64,000 nucleotides of DNA from Niabella yanshanensis. GTDB taxonomy: Bacteria > Bacteroidota > Bacteroidia > Chitinophagales > Chitinophagaceae. Below are positions 43,642 through 51,941 of this stretch, one piece after another (within the stretch, counting starts at the first letter, position 1; each line of letters opens with the position of its first letter). Position numbers and translations under genes: made by a program. The notes below the pieces were generated by a model. It was not told where the DNA came from. It worked only from the letters and a program-made list of their open reading frames with translations, and searched no databases. The stretch is from assembly GCF_034424215.1 (NCBI RefSeq), contig NZ_CP139960.1, forward strand, positions 3,348,001 through 3,412,000, written 5' to 3'.

Positions 43642-44496
43642 ATGAAAAATTTAAACCATTTTTTACAACCTGTAAAAAAGTTTGCGAAAGGATTGTTCGT
43701 GCTTTTTACACTAAATCTGTTTCTTGTTTTTTGCATGTTTATTTTTGATTCCTGCCAAAAAGCTAACTATGAAAGTAGCCGAAGTGGGCAGGCAAAGGAT
43801 AAATTTATATATGCATTGAAGTCGAATAAAGATGTCATTGGTGCTGTAACCTTTAAAAATGCACATACGACAGCAGCTCGTGGTGCTGCGCCTGCGAACG
43901 AACAGCCTACAGAATACGAATCTGTTTATTTAGATTTTCCTACCAATGTTTCACCAGAAACAAACGTAATGTATCAGAATACAAATTCTATTCAATCGCT
44001 GTCAGATTTGATAAATTTATCTGAAGCTGACTTAGCGTACGAACCTAGCGAAACAAATACCTCGTATCAAATAGACATCCCGGTAGAATCGGTTATGAAT
44101 AGTCTTAACCCGTTAATAATGGAGGCGAAACAGTATCTGTATGCCAAAGGCTTCACTGATTCAGAAATTCAGAATATGATTATTACAGAAGGCGGCACGG
44201 AGCAGGACCTGATCCCCTTTGTAATGACTTTATCGCAAATTGAAAACGGTCAGCAAGTTGCTTACATTTATCCAAATATATTTGTTAGCTCTGCAAATGC
44301 TATGAATACCTATGTAAAATGCGCAATGGTTGCTATAGGAGCAGATGCCTTGTGGGCTTTAGGAGGATCTGCTGCTGCATCCTGGTCGAAAGCAGCGATG
44401 GCCAGAGCTTTTGGTGCTGTTGCAAAAAGGTTTCTAGGTCCCATTGGTGTGGCTATTGCAGTTGTAAGTTTTGGAGTTTGTCTTGCAGAATCTTAA
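43642..44496 (+). CDS. Lipoprotein with hydrophobic Gly/Ala-rich C-terminus (possible bacteriocin-like)
   Basis: The 284-residue protein has a lipoprotein signal (FIFDS-C38), an acidic/polar middle (about 45-220), and a C-terminal stretch (about 222-284) that is markedly different. That stretch has Cys228, ALWALGGSAAASWSKAAMAR, GPIGVAIAVVSFGVCLAES and a second Cys near the end. The Gly/Ala-rich, weakly amphipathic, double-Cys end resembles membrane-active bacteriocins or pore-forming tails. Eighteen bases later a 59-residue two-helix membrane protein follows, the size of an immunity protein. No homology is known to me; the functional reading is an inference. Confidence 0.75.
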   Translation: MKNLNHFLQPVKKFAKGLFVLFTLNLFLVFCMFIFDSCQKANYESSRSGQAKDKFIYALKSNKDVIGAVTFKNAHTTAARGAAPANEQPTEYESVYLDFPTNVSPETNVMYQNTNSIQSLSDLINLSEADLAYEPSETNTSYQIDIPVESVMNSLNPLIMEAKQYLYAKGFTDSEIQNMIITEGGTEQDLIPFVMTLSQIENGQQVAYIYPNIFVSSANAMNTYVKCAMVAIGADALWALGGSAAASWSKAAMARAFGAVAKRFLGPIGVAIAVVSFGVCLAES

Positions 44497-44513
44497 CTTT
44501 AAAAAAAAGAATC

Positions 44514-44693
44514 ATGAGTTTACTATACTTATTATTAGCTCCGTTAGTATTCTTTGTTTTACATAAAAGAATTTCATGGGTTGTGCTCGACGTTAAAACA
44601 CGAAACCAATCCAGGCTGAAGGCAGACATCCTGTTTCTGGCACTTTGCCTGGTGGTAATCGCTCTCCTGGTTTATGTAATTGAGCTTGGCTAA
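44514..44693 (+). CDS. 59-residue two-helix membrane protein
   Basis: The ATG at 44514 gives MSLLYLLLAPLVFFVLHKRI, a charged central loop (DVKTRNQSRLKAD) and a second hydrophobic helix (ILFLALCLVVIALLVYVIEL). It directly follows the lipoprotein gene and is probably co-transcribed. Size and topology suit an immunity or accessory protein of the neighbour. The longer reading frame running through the upstream gene is a shadow. Confidence 0.65.
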   Translation: MSLLYLLLAPLVFFVLHKRISWVVLDVKTRNQSRLKADILFLALCLVVIALLVYVIELG

Positions 44694-44731
44694 GTATCAC
44701 ACAGTAAAATTTGGAATATTACCTTTTCAAT

Positions 44732-44754
44732 ACGGTTGGTTTTTTGCCAACCGT
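44732..44754 (+). terminator. Hairpin terminator after the small membrane protein
   Basis: ACGGTTGG pairs with CCAACCGT around TTTTTTG, followed by T-rich sequence, about 40 bases after the stop codon. Confidence 0.65.
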
Positions 44755-44867
44755 TTATATTTATACACGCGGGAACCATTTTATGACCCCAATCCTTTCG
44801 ACTATACTTGAGCAATAAGCCATTTTTAATCCTACCCATGCGACAACCGAAGCCGTAAATTTGGCGA

Positions 44868-45557
44868 ATGAACGACAATGATACCAAACGACTTTCACGA
44901 CTAACGGCCATCCTCACACAGTTGCAAACAAAACGACTGTTAACAGCCACAAAACTGGCAGATAAATTTTCGGTTAGTATCAGAACCATTTACAGAGACA
45001 TCAGGGCGCTGGAGCAGGCAGGTGTTCCCATCATTACCGATGAGGGAAAAGGCTATTCGCTAATGGAAGGTTACCGGGTTCCGCCCGTAATGTTTACAGA
45101 AGCGCAAGCCAATGCATTAATTACTGCAGAACAATTAGTGCTTAAAAATAAGGATGCTTCATTCGTTAAAGATTATACGGGAGCCATTGAAAAAATAAAA
45201 TCGGTTTTGAAATACAATATACAAGACAAAGCCAACTTACTTGCTGAAAGAACACGGTTTGACCAAAATAACTACCTCGAAAGAAACAGCAGTAATTTAT
45301 CTGACTTACAATTTTCCCTTACAAACTTTCGTATCGCAAAAATTGAATACACTAACGAGCAAAACAAAACCACCATCCGGCACATTGAACCATTTGCGTT
45401 ATTAAGCACCGAAAATTGGTTGCTGGTTGCCTATTGTAGGTTAAGAAAAGAATTCCGTTTTTTCCGTTTGGACCGGATCAATAAATTAGAAATATTGACC
45501 GACAAATTTGAACCTCACCAAATGACCTTGCAAGAGTATTTTGAGAGGTATCATTAA
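44868..45557 (+). CDS. WYL-domain transcriptional regulator (YafY-like)
   Basis: The 229-residue protein has an N-terminal DeoR-type helix-turn-helix (about 1-60: KRLSRLTAILTQLQTKRLLT, then DKFSVSIRTIYRDIRALEQA), a linker, and a WYL ligand-binding domain (about 140-215, ENWLLVAYCRLRKEFRFFRL then DRINKLE). A truncated 5' copy lies 2.5 kb upstream. It is followed by an epoxide-hydrolase-like gene that it may control. Confidence 0.92.
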   Translation: MNDNDTKRLSRLTAILTQLQTKRLLTATKLADKFSVSIRTIYRDIRALEQAGVPIITDEGKGYSLMEGYRVPPVMFTEAQANALITAEQLVLKNKDASFVKDYTGAIEKIKSVLKYNIQDKANLLAERTRFDQNNYLERNSSNLSDLQFSLTNFRIAKIEYTNEQNKTTIRHIEPFALLSTENWLLVAYCRLRKEFRFFRLDRINKLEILTDKFEPHQMTLQEYFERYH

Positions 45558-45637
45558 TTTAGTGTTGACCCCTGACATAAGGCTGTCATTGGGCAGGTAT
45601 AAGTTTGCCTCATTAATAAATCTTTTAAAGAATAAAA

Positions 45638-46591
45638 ATGACAAACGAAACCAACTCAATGTTTAACTCAGCCAATTTTCCCCAACCTATTCTTATTTCA
45701 GTAAACGGTGTAACACTTGAAGTGTTTGAAGCAGGTAAGCAGAATGCTGGTAAACCTGTGGTACTCTGTCATGGATTTCCGGAGCATGCTTTTTCCTGGC
45801 GCCACCAGGTGCCGGCATTGGTTGCGGCCGGTTATCATGTCATCATTCCCAACCAGAGAGGGTATGGCAATTCATCGCGCCCGGCCGAAGTAACGGAGTA
45901 TGACATTGAACACCTGACAGGCGACCTCGTTGCGCTGCTCGATCACTACGGATATAAAGATGCCACTTTTGTAGGTCACGACTGGGGTGCAAATGTGGTT
46001 TGGAACCTGGCGCTATTGCATCCTGAGAGGGTAAATAAAATAATCAACCTGGCTTTGCCTTACCAGGAGCGTGGAGAACAACCATGGATTGAATTGATGG
46101 AAGCGATCTTTGGAGGTGACTTTTATTTTGTTCACTTCAACCGGCAACCGGGAATAGCAGATGCAATCATGAATGAAAATGCATCCCGGTTCCTCCGCAA
46201 CATATTCCGTAAAAACCTGCCTCCTGCGCCACCAGAGCCCGGAATGTTAATGATCAATCTGGCAAGAGCAGAAAAGCCATTGGGGGAGCCCCTAATGGAA
46301 GACAACGAGCTGTCTGTGTTTATTACTGCCTTCGAATCATCAGGGTTTACAGGAAGTATCAACTGGTACAGAAACCTGGATCAAAACTGGCACTTAATGG
46401 CGAGCATAACCCCCATCATCCACAAGCCCACCCTTATGATATATGGAGAACAAGACACGATTCCAAAATCTGACAACCTGAAAAATATTGTTCCTAATCT
46501 GGATATTGCCAGTTTGGATTGTGGTCACTGGATTCAGCAGGAAAAGCCGGAGGAAACTACCCGGTTAATTTTAAAATGGTTAGAACAATAA
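45638..46591 (+). CDS. Alpha/beta hydrolase, epoxide hydrolase-like
   Basis: The 317-residue protein has the oxyanion-hole motif HGFPEH followed by WRHQVPALVAAGYHVIIPNQ and RGYG, the nucleophile elbow GHDWGA with Asp115, a cap domain (about 150-240), and a C-terminal catalytic His in CGHWIQQEKPEE. Asp as nucleophile and the HGFPE motif indicate soluble epoxide hydrolase or haloalkane dehalogenase-type chemistry, epoxide hydrolase being more likely. It lies 80 bases after the WYL regulator. Confidence 0.92.
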   Translation: MTNETNSMFNSANFPQPILISVNGVTLEVFEAGKQNAGKPVVLCHGFPEHAFSWRHQVPALVAAGYHVIIPNQRGYGNSSRPAEVTEYDIEHLTGDLVALLDHYGYKDATFVGHDWGANVVWNLALLHPERVNKIINLALPYQERGEQPWIELMEAIFGGDFYFVHFNRQPGIADAIMNENASRFLRNIFRKNLPPAPPEPGMLMINLARAEKPLGEPLMEDNELSVFITAFESSGFTGSINWYRNLDQNWHLMASITPIIHKPTLMIYGEQDTIPKSDNLKNIVPNLDIASLDCGHWIQQEKPEETTRLILKWLEQ

Positions 46592-46680
46592 AATGCTTGA
46601 TAAGGAAGCAGAAAGATATTGTTAGTAAGGCCGAGTAGTTGCTGGTAAGAAGCGAATGCAATGGCAAAATGAGAAGAGCA

Positions 46681-46702
46681 TTGTTTCGTATATATTTGAG
46701 TT
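46681..46702 (+). promoter_or_regulatory. Shared array promoter motif
   Basis: TTGTTTCGTATATATTTGAGTT with -7-like TATATTTG, about 33 bases before the ATG at 46735; same module as 38027, 40564, 49811 and 52361. Confidence 0.6.
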
Positions 46703-46734
46703 AGCGACAAGGGTAACAGACAATACAAAGGCAA

Positions 46735-47229
46735 ATGAGCATTGACTTTGACAACATATTTCAACATGTAATTCCGATGGAGAACTTTCGGTTGAAATGG
46801 CGTTTTACAAACGAGCGCTACGATAAGCTGCCAGATGAGCATCTCGATCAATTAAAACCGCTGGATGATGAAGCCGCGAAATTTTTGTGGGATTATATTG
46901 CAAAGTCAAATTTACACAACGACACACCATTCAAAAAAGACTTCTTTCAGACAATTGACAAGGCCAAAATTTTAAACGGAAATGAGAAAGAAATAAAAAA
47001 ATGGCTTTACCATCGCGGACTTACATTAGATAAGCTCGTTTTCCTTTCGTGGGATGATACAGATGCAATGATTGTTCCCTGGAAACTTTTGATAAAATAC
47101 TTCGACAGCTTTTATTACGGCTCTTCCGACGACTTAACCGTGATTGACCAAAGCTTAAATTGGGTATTACTATTTCATCACGAAGACGAAATTTATTTTG
47201 GAACTAATCATAAGACAGAACCAATATGA
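46735..47229 (+). CDS. Hypothetical protein paired with DUF3885 gene
   Basis: The 164-residue soluble protein starts with ENFRLKWRFTNERYDKLPDE and HLDQLKPLDDEAAKFLWDYI, then GLTLDKLVFLSWDDTDAMIV and VIDQSLNWVLLFHHEDEIYF. I recognise the type as an uncharacterised Bacteroidetes/Proteobacteria family but cannot name it. Its stop overlaps the start of the DUF3885 gene by four bases (ATGA), so the two are translationally coupled. Size and style recall polymorphic-toxin immunity proteins. Confidence 0.75.
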   Translation: MSIDFDNIFQHVIPMENFRLKWRFTNERYDKLPDEHLDQLKPLDDEAAKFLWDYIAKSNLHNDTPFKKDFFQTIDKAKILNGNEKEIKKWLYHRGLTLDKLVFLSWDDTDAMIVPWKLLIKYFDSFYYGSSDDLTVIDQSLNWVLLFHHEDEIYFGTNHKTEPI

Positions 47230-47819
47230 CTAAAGAAGCATTTCAACAATTATGGGCTTTACACTATCGGGATACGGTACCAATTTCGCATTTGTTTAAA
47301 CATAGCTATGCGGACAGATGGTTTAGAATTCATAGCCTGCCAGAGTCAAAACGCTATGCGGAGAATGAAGAAGAATGGGAGATACTTCTTTCGAGACAGA
47401 ATGAAATTATAACAGACCTATTCGGGCCCGATACGCCCATTTTAATTGTAACCGGAGAATATTGTTGGGATGAAAGCAAATCCATTCACATAACGGAAGA
47501 GGAAGAAATATTTAAACCTTTCTCATTTATACTACTTGACAATATCGAGTTAAATAAAGTTGGCAAGGAACAATACAACGAACACAACTTTTACAGGCCT
47601 GCTTTTGCTTCAGCAATTTGGAAACGCAATTATCATGACGGACTTTTAAGAGAAATTGCAAATGACAATACACGAGCATTTTTCGTTTCGTTTGACAAAA
47701 ACGTAATTGTTGCGCCTTATGATGGTGGCATTGACTTTATACTTAAAGACATTTTGACAAAAGAAAAATATAAAAACAAATTTGTGAAGTGGTTGTCAGA
47801 ACATGAAAGCGGACTTTAA
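47226..47819 (+). CDS. DUF3885 domain-containing protein
   Basis: The 197-residue protein matches DUF3885 across its length: PISHLFKHSYADRWFRIHSL at the N-terminus, ETDLFGP-like ITDLFGPDTPILIVTGEY, RPAFASAIWKRNYHDGLLRE and a final NVIVAPYDGGIDFILKD. The family is of unknown function and often appears in arrays of immunity-like genes. It overlaps the preceding gene by four bases. Confidence 0.9.
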   Translation: MTKEAFQQLWALHYRDTVPISHLFKHSYADRWFRIHSLPESKRYAENEEEWEILLSRQNEIITDLFGPDTPILIVTGEYCWDESKSIHITEEEEIFKPFSFILLDNIELNKVGKEQYNEHNFYRPAFASAIWKRNYHDGLLREIANDNTRAFFVSFDKNVIVAPYDGGIDFILKDILTKEKYKNKFVKWLSEHESGL

Positions 47820-47829
47820 AAGTGAAATG

Positions 47830-47906
47830 AGCCAGCTACAGCCCAATATTAAATACTTCAAAGATTGCTATATCTTGCTGCTGCAACACCGGCAATGGTG
47901 AAAGTG
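47830..47906. repeat. Array 3'-flank repeat, copy 3
   Basis: AGCCAGCTACAG, ATATTAAATA, CAAAGATTGCTATATCTTGC and CAATGGTGAAAGTG, matching copies at 38650 and 42153; it starts just after the DUF3885 stop. Confidence 0.65.
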
Positions 47907-47919
47907 AACGCATTTCCAT

Positions 47920-48417
47920 ATGTACCAACAATTAGAAACCGACCGGCTTTTCATAAGGCCCATAACAACGGCAGACAGCCCATTTATCCTTAAGTTGGTA
48001 AACACGCCCGGCTGGTTACAATTTATTGGCGACCGGCATATCCATAATAGCCATGATGCTGAAAAATATATTCAGAAGATCCTCGACAACCCAAATTTCT
48101 TTTACAGCGTTTTTGAAACCAAAGCAACCCAACAGCCCATTGGCATCGTTACTTTTTTATACCGGGATAACCAGGAGTTTCCCGACATTGGCTTTGCCCT
48201 CTTACCTCAATTTGAAAAACAAGGCTATGCGTTAGAGGCCAGCCAAAAATACCTGGATGAATTGGTACAACAGAAAGTAAGTCCTACCATTATTGGTATT
48301 ACCCTCCCGGAAAATAAAAGCTCTATTCAACTACTGGAGCGGTTGGGGTTGAAATTTCAGCGCTATGTTGATAAAGACAATGAGCGGCTGGCTGTGTATG
48401 CTATCAACATTCAGTAA
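47920..48417 (+). CDS. GNAT-family N-acetyltransferase
   Basis: The 165-residue protein has the RimJ/RimL-type GNAT pattern: LETDRLFIRPITTADSPFIL, FSYSVFET then PIGIVTFLYR, the acetyl-CoA site DIGFALLPQFEKQGYALEAS, and a C-terminal SSIQLLERLGLKFQRYV. The acceptor substrate is unknown. A second copy of its last 44 codons lies 2468 bases downstream. Confidence 0.93.
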   Translation: MYQQLETDRLFIRPITTADSPFILKLVNTPGWLQFIGDRHIHNSHDAEKYIQKILDNPNFFYSVFETKATQQPIGIVTFLYRDNQEFPDIGFALLPQFEKQGYALEASQKYLDELVQQKVSPTIIGITLPENKSSIQLLERLGLKFQRYVDKDNERLAVYAINIQ

Positions 48418-48588
48418 TTCGGACGGGAGTAAATCAACATTTTTATGGCTATGTTAATCCGCTCATGATTTATTCTGGTGGTGAGCTTTAAAGTCGGCTA
48501 TAGTTAGTATTAATTATTTTATTGATGGCTCTGTGTTTGCTGGTGAGAAACAATAGTTTCTCATTTTTTTTACATTAAGAATAGGTAT

Positions 48589-48632
48589 TACGGTTTTCCG
48601 TAAAAAATTCATATTACTGCTTAATAGGTTTG
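48589..48632 (+). promoter_or_regulatory. Palindromic operator and promoter (TACGG regulon, site 1)
   Basis: TACGGTTTTCCGTA (48589-48602), 22 bases, then the -7 element TAGGTTTG (48625-48632). The lipoprotein ATG follows after four bases, so its mRNA would be almost leaderless. Confidence 0.65.
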
Positions 48633-48636
48633 TTAA

Positions 48637-49593
48637 ATGGAAAATGGTAGCAAAACGAGTAGCCCGAGAAATTTTTCTAAGCTTGCTCATCTTTTTGTCC
48701 TTTTATTGATTGTCATGGCTTCGTGTGAAAACAAGAAGTCTTACAGTTATGTAGAAATTGTCGATGAAGAGAGCCTATTTGGAGGATATAACAGGAAAGA
48801 GAAGGATGCCGAAATTATCAAAGCATCAAGCGATACTTCTGCTTATTTAGAGGCTTATCAGAAGTTTTGTATTTCTCTAAAGGTTAATAAAGACATGCAA
48901 ACATCTTTAGGGAAAACCTATTCAATACCTAAAAGCTTTAAACTGTACGATGGAAATAACAATGAGATATCAGGTATCATTTTCCTGAACAAAGAGGTGA
49001 GAGAGAATGAAATACAGGAAAGGATTTTTGCGCTTAAAAATTCTGTGCAAGAGTCAGTAGACAGAAATAAAAAAGAGCAACAGGAATCATTTGTAAAGAC
49101 TGCTACTGTAGACTCCGCAAAGGTTACACAATTGGAAAAATCGTTTCGAATAAAAAAAGATGAGTTTTCCAATAATAATAAAAAATGGTACAGACATAAA
49201 TCTGCGCCTATTTATTCCAACGCTAATGGATTGTACTGTTATTTCATGACGGAAAATGGGGTGCCGGATAATTTTAGATTAAGACTTCAATATTATAGTG
49301 ACGACTGGTTATTTTTTAGCAGAGTACAATTTTCAATTGATGGTAAAGCCTATGAATACATTCCTACGAATGTAGAAACGGACTCAGGCGACGGAGGCTA
49401 CATTTGGGAGTGGTTCGACGAAGCCGTTTCAGCATCTGACAAGGAGTTAATAAATGCCCTTGCAAATGCAAAATCCGCCAAAATGAAGTTAATCGGAAGG
49501 CAGTATTACGACACTAAAACAATCAGCGAGGGACAAATAAATGGTGTTAAGCAAACATTGGAATTATATAAGGCAATGGGAGGGCAATTTTAA
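48637..49593 (+). CDS. Hypothetical lipoprotein
   Basis: The 318-residue protein has a lipoprotein signal ending VMAS-C30, then a polar domain with a probable coiled coil (about 120-160, EIQERIFALKNSVQESVDRN). The C-terminal half (about 175-318) has Tyr/Trp-rich beta strands: KWYRHKSAPIYSNANGLYCY, FRLRLQYYSDDWLFFSRVQF. I do not recognise the family. It is under the TACGG palindrome promoter. Probably anchored in the envelope and facing the periplasm. Confidence 0.78.
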   Translation: MENGSKTSSPRNFSKLAHLFVLLLIVMASCENKKSYSYVEIVDEESLFGGYNRKEKDAEIIKASSDTSAYLEAYQKFCISLKVNKDMQTSLGKTYSIPKSFKLYDGNNNEISGIIFLNKEVRENEIQERIFALKNSVQESVDRNKKEQQESFVKTATVDSAKVTQLEKSFRIKKDEFSNNNKKWYRHKSAPIYSNANGLYCYFMTENGVPDNFRLRLQYYSDDWLFFSRVQFSIDGKAYEYIPTNVETDSGDGGYIWEWFDEAVSASDKELINALANAKSAKMKLIGRQYYDTKTISEGQINGVKQTLELYKAMGGQF

Positions 49594-49609
49594 ACTTGCT
49601 AGGGATTAA

Positions 49610-49840
49610 AACAAATACGGGAAAAATACCCTCTTTTACGTTTGCCGATGTTTATTTATTTTTATAGCGGGACCAAAACGGACTAAACATGAACGATTCT
49701 TAGCGAGCAACAAAAGCGCATTTCTAAATTGTTTATAAGTGTTTTGAATACTTATAGGCGATTAACATTAAGAAGTAAATTAAGATTTTGAAAGTCAATA
49801 AATGACAAAACTATTTCGCATATATTAGAGTTAGTGGTAA
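49610..49840. repeat. ~220-base duplicated intergenic block, copy 1
   Basis: Contains AATACGGGAAAAATACCC, TTTATTTTTATAGCGG, GATTCTTAGCGAGCAACAAA and the array promoter motif near 49811. The same order of blocks recurs at 52162-52381, offset about 2552 bases. Confidence 0.8.
49811..49833 (+). promoter_or_regulatory. Shared array promoter motif
   Basis: CTATTTCGCATATATTAGAG: like the copies at 38027, 40564 and 46681 but with TATATTAG at the -7 position. About 23 bases before the ATG at 49857. Confidence 0.5.
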
Positions 49841-49856
49841 TTTTAGAACAATAAGT

Positions 49857-50197
49857 ATGACAACGAACATTTGGATAGAAAAAGGTTGGAGTGACTCCGT
49901 TGAGAACGCCACATTTGACGACATTATAACCGCCATAGAAGAAACAATCCGAATGGACGAAGAACATGGGGCTTTTTGGGTTGGACATATGGAAAATGAC
50001 TATGTTCTTGAAGTTCACAAAATCTTAACTTGTTTTTTGTTTATGGAGCAAATCAAGACGAACAAATACAAACTAAACTTGACAATTGGGAAGACGTAAA
50101 ACACTTCTTTAAACTGTATTTTGACTGTGAGTTTGGAAAACTAAAAATCGAAATTGAATTGCGTCCATTTACTTATAAAAAATTGACAAATGGATAG
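49857..50197 (+). pseudogene. Hypothetical gene with a one-base frameshift
   Basis: The first frame (49857-50099) starts MTTNIWIEKGWSDSVENATF and FWVGHMENDYVLEVHK. After the T6 run at 50033-50038 the coding character moves to another frame (FVYGANQDEQIQTKLDNWED, then FKLYFDCEFGKLKIEIELRP) and ends at 50195-50197, overlapping the next start codon (ATGGATAG). One extra T would give a single protein of about 113 residues. The style and setting recall immunity proteins; the family is not identified. Homopolymer error and true mutation are both possible. Confidence 0.7.
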
Positions 50198-50651
50198 CGA
50201 GTATTTACCAAAGACAGAATTTGAACTCGAAAACTGGATGACAGAAAATTGTTTCAATTTCAATAGCTACTCAATAAACGGAAACAGTATCTATGAAGGT
50301 TTTGGAATTGACAAATCAGGCGGACTTTATATTTGGTATTATACCGAACGTGGACAAAAAGACAATTTGAAATATTTCAAGACGGAAAATGAAATTGTCG
50401 AATATGCTTTTAATCAAATTAAATCTGACGAATGGGCAAAGACACATTGCATTGGTTTTTCGACAGACATAAATAAAATCAATGACTTGAAAAACAAATT
50501 ACAGAGGATGGAAACAGAGTTTTTCGAAGACAAAGTACCATATTACGGAATAAACAGACCTGTTTACAGAGTATTTGTATTAGGTTGCGACATTAAAAAG
50601 ACTGAATATTTAAAAGAAAAATATTGGACAGAAAATATAAACTGCCACTAA
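50190..50651 (+). CDS. Hypothetical protein (immunity-like)
   Basis: The 153-residue soluble protein has TEFELENWMTENCFNFNSYS, GLYIWYYTERGQKDNLKYFK, a central helical EIVEYAFNQIKSDEWAKTHC and a C-terminal PVYRVFVLGCDIKKTEYLKE. It resembles Imm-type proteins from polymorphic toxin loci in size, acidity and composition, but I cannot name a family. It overlaps the end of the frameshifted gene by eight bases, so the two were probably one operon. Confidence 0.72.
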   Translation: MDSEYLPKTEFELENWMTENCFNFNSYSINGNSIYEGFGIDKSGGLYIWYYTERGQKDNLKYFKTENEIVEYAFNQIKSDEWAKTHCIGFSTDINKINDLKNKLQRMETEFFEDKVPYYGINRPVYRVFVLGCDIKKTEYLKEKYWTENINCH

Positions 50652-50750
50652 CAAGGTATTGCCAAAAGCGGGGCTGAACGGCTTCGATTGAGCATTTGTG
50701 CAAGGTTCAACGATAGTAATTCTATTGAAATTTTGTGCTAAAAATCCCCG

Positions 50751-50886
50751 CCTACTATTATGGGTATTACGCTTCCTGAAAATAAAAACTCCATTCAACT
50801 ACTGGAGCGGTTGGGGTTGAAGTTTCAGCGCTACGTTGATAAAGACAATGAACAGCTTGCTGTGTACGCTATCAATATTCAGTAAT
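50751..50886 (+). pseudogene. Detached copy of the GNAT gene 3' end
   Basis: The segment aligns without gaps to 48283-48418 and encodes the last 44 codons of the acetyltransferase (GITLPENKNSIQLLERLGLK, then FQRYVDKDNEQLAVYAINIQ). It has no start or CoA-binding part. Most differences are synonymous, so the source copy was functional. Confidence 0.9.
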
Positions 50887-50920
50887 TGTTGAGGGAAGCA
50901 GATCTGTATTTGTGCGCCTT

Positions 50921-50997
50921 TACGGTTTCCCGTAGGAGCAACTCCATAAATACGGGAAAAACACCCTCTTTTGTTTTTTCGGCGCCTACTATCTTTA
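50921..50997 (+). promoter_or_regulatory. Double operator and promoter (TACGG regulon, site 2)
   Basis: TACGGTTTCCCGTA (50921-50934) is followed by a related element TACGGGAAAAACACCC (50951-50966), then 23 bases and the -7-like TATCTTTA (50990-50997), before the gene at 51038. Confidence 0.6.
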
Positions 50998-51037
50998 TTC
51001 TGATAAGTCCCTTATTACCACCAAAAACAAACTGAGT

Positions 51038-51832
51038 ATGAAATTTATTTTGCTGATGATAGCTGCAATTTGCAGTGTTAAATCATTAAAAAGCCAGGAG
51101 ACGAATGCGATAATTGTAAATGGAAATTACTATTTTAATTATGCTTCTGTGGAAGCTGTCAATGCGATTGATGGGTCATCATATAAAAATAAGAACTTTA
51201 GGATAGATGCTATTAGAAGTGAAATTGAAGGTTCAAAATACAAATTAACAGTTAGTAGAATTGAAGGCGATTTAGTTTATTTCACCTTCTCGAAATTTAG
51301 CACTGCCGCTATAAATAAATTGATAAATAATTCGGAGTCGGATAAAAAAGTGGAGTATAGTATACCCAAGGATGTTTTCTTACGTAATATTAAACCTTTG
51401 TACAACCGTATAGATTGGAGAGTAGGAGCATTTACTGTTCCTTTTAAACTTCGATTTGATGATTTTAATTTCGACGCTAACGTAAACATAGGTACCAATG
51501 TTGGAGCAAGAATAAGATTCAATAGGGAAATTGAAGATGGTTTCGCATTAGAGCCGATTTTTGGTGTGGGTTTAGCCAGTATTAAACTGGATGATGCAAA
51601 CAGTATTGTGGCGGCAGCAACTAATGTAAGTGCATTTAGTGTAAACACTGGAGTATTAATACATATTTCTAATGGCATAAATATCGGGATAACATACGGG
51701 CTTGATCAATTAATTACTTACGATCAAAAAAAATATGGCTGGAAACACAATGGTAATGCGTGGCTAGGTGTAGGAATAAACGTAAATTTTTCCAGCAGCG
51801 CTAAAAACACAGGAAACGCTTCTTCTAACTAA
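51038..51832 (+). CDS. Exported beta-rich hypothetical protein
   Basis: The 264-residue protein has a signal peptide (MKFILLMIAAICSVKSLKSQ). The N-terminal half is irregular; the C-terminal part (about 130-255) consists of alternating strands: WRVGAFTVPFKLRFDDFNFD, GTNVGARIRFNREIEDGFAL, GVLIHISNGINIGITYGLDQ, AWLGVGINVNF. This is typical of small outer-membrane beta barrels. Its promoter carries the TACGG-type operators. Function unknown. Confidence 0.75.
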   Translation: MKFILLMIAAICSVKSLKSQETNAIIVNGNYYFNYASVEAVNAIDGSSYKNKNFRIDAIRSEIEGSKYKLTVSRIEGDLVYFTFSKFSTAAINKLINNSESDKKVEYSIPKDVFLRNIKPLYNRIDWRVGAFTVPFKLRFDDFNFDANVNIGTNVGARIRFNREIEDGFALEPIFGVGLASIKLDDANSIVAAATNVSAFSVNTGVLIHISNGINIGITYGLDQLITYDQKKYGWKHNGNAWLGVGINVNFSSSAKNTGNASSN

Positions 51833-51878
51833 AAGCACAGAACGTAATGGAAGGTGTTGAACCTTATTATTTGAGCAC

Positions 51879-51922
51879 TACGGTTTCCCGTAAAAAAGGC
51901 ATGTAGCCCCACCATAAATTTG
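51879..51922 (+). promoter_or_regulatory. Palindromic operator and promoter (TACGG regulon, site 3)
   Basis: TACGGTTTCCCGTA (51879-51892), exactly 22 bases, then TAAATTTG (51915-51922). The ATG of the small membrane protein follows 20 bases later. Confidence 0.65.
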
Positions 51923-51941
51923 AAGCCGTATAAACTATAAT

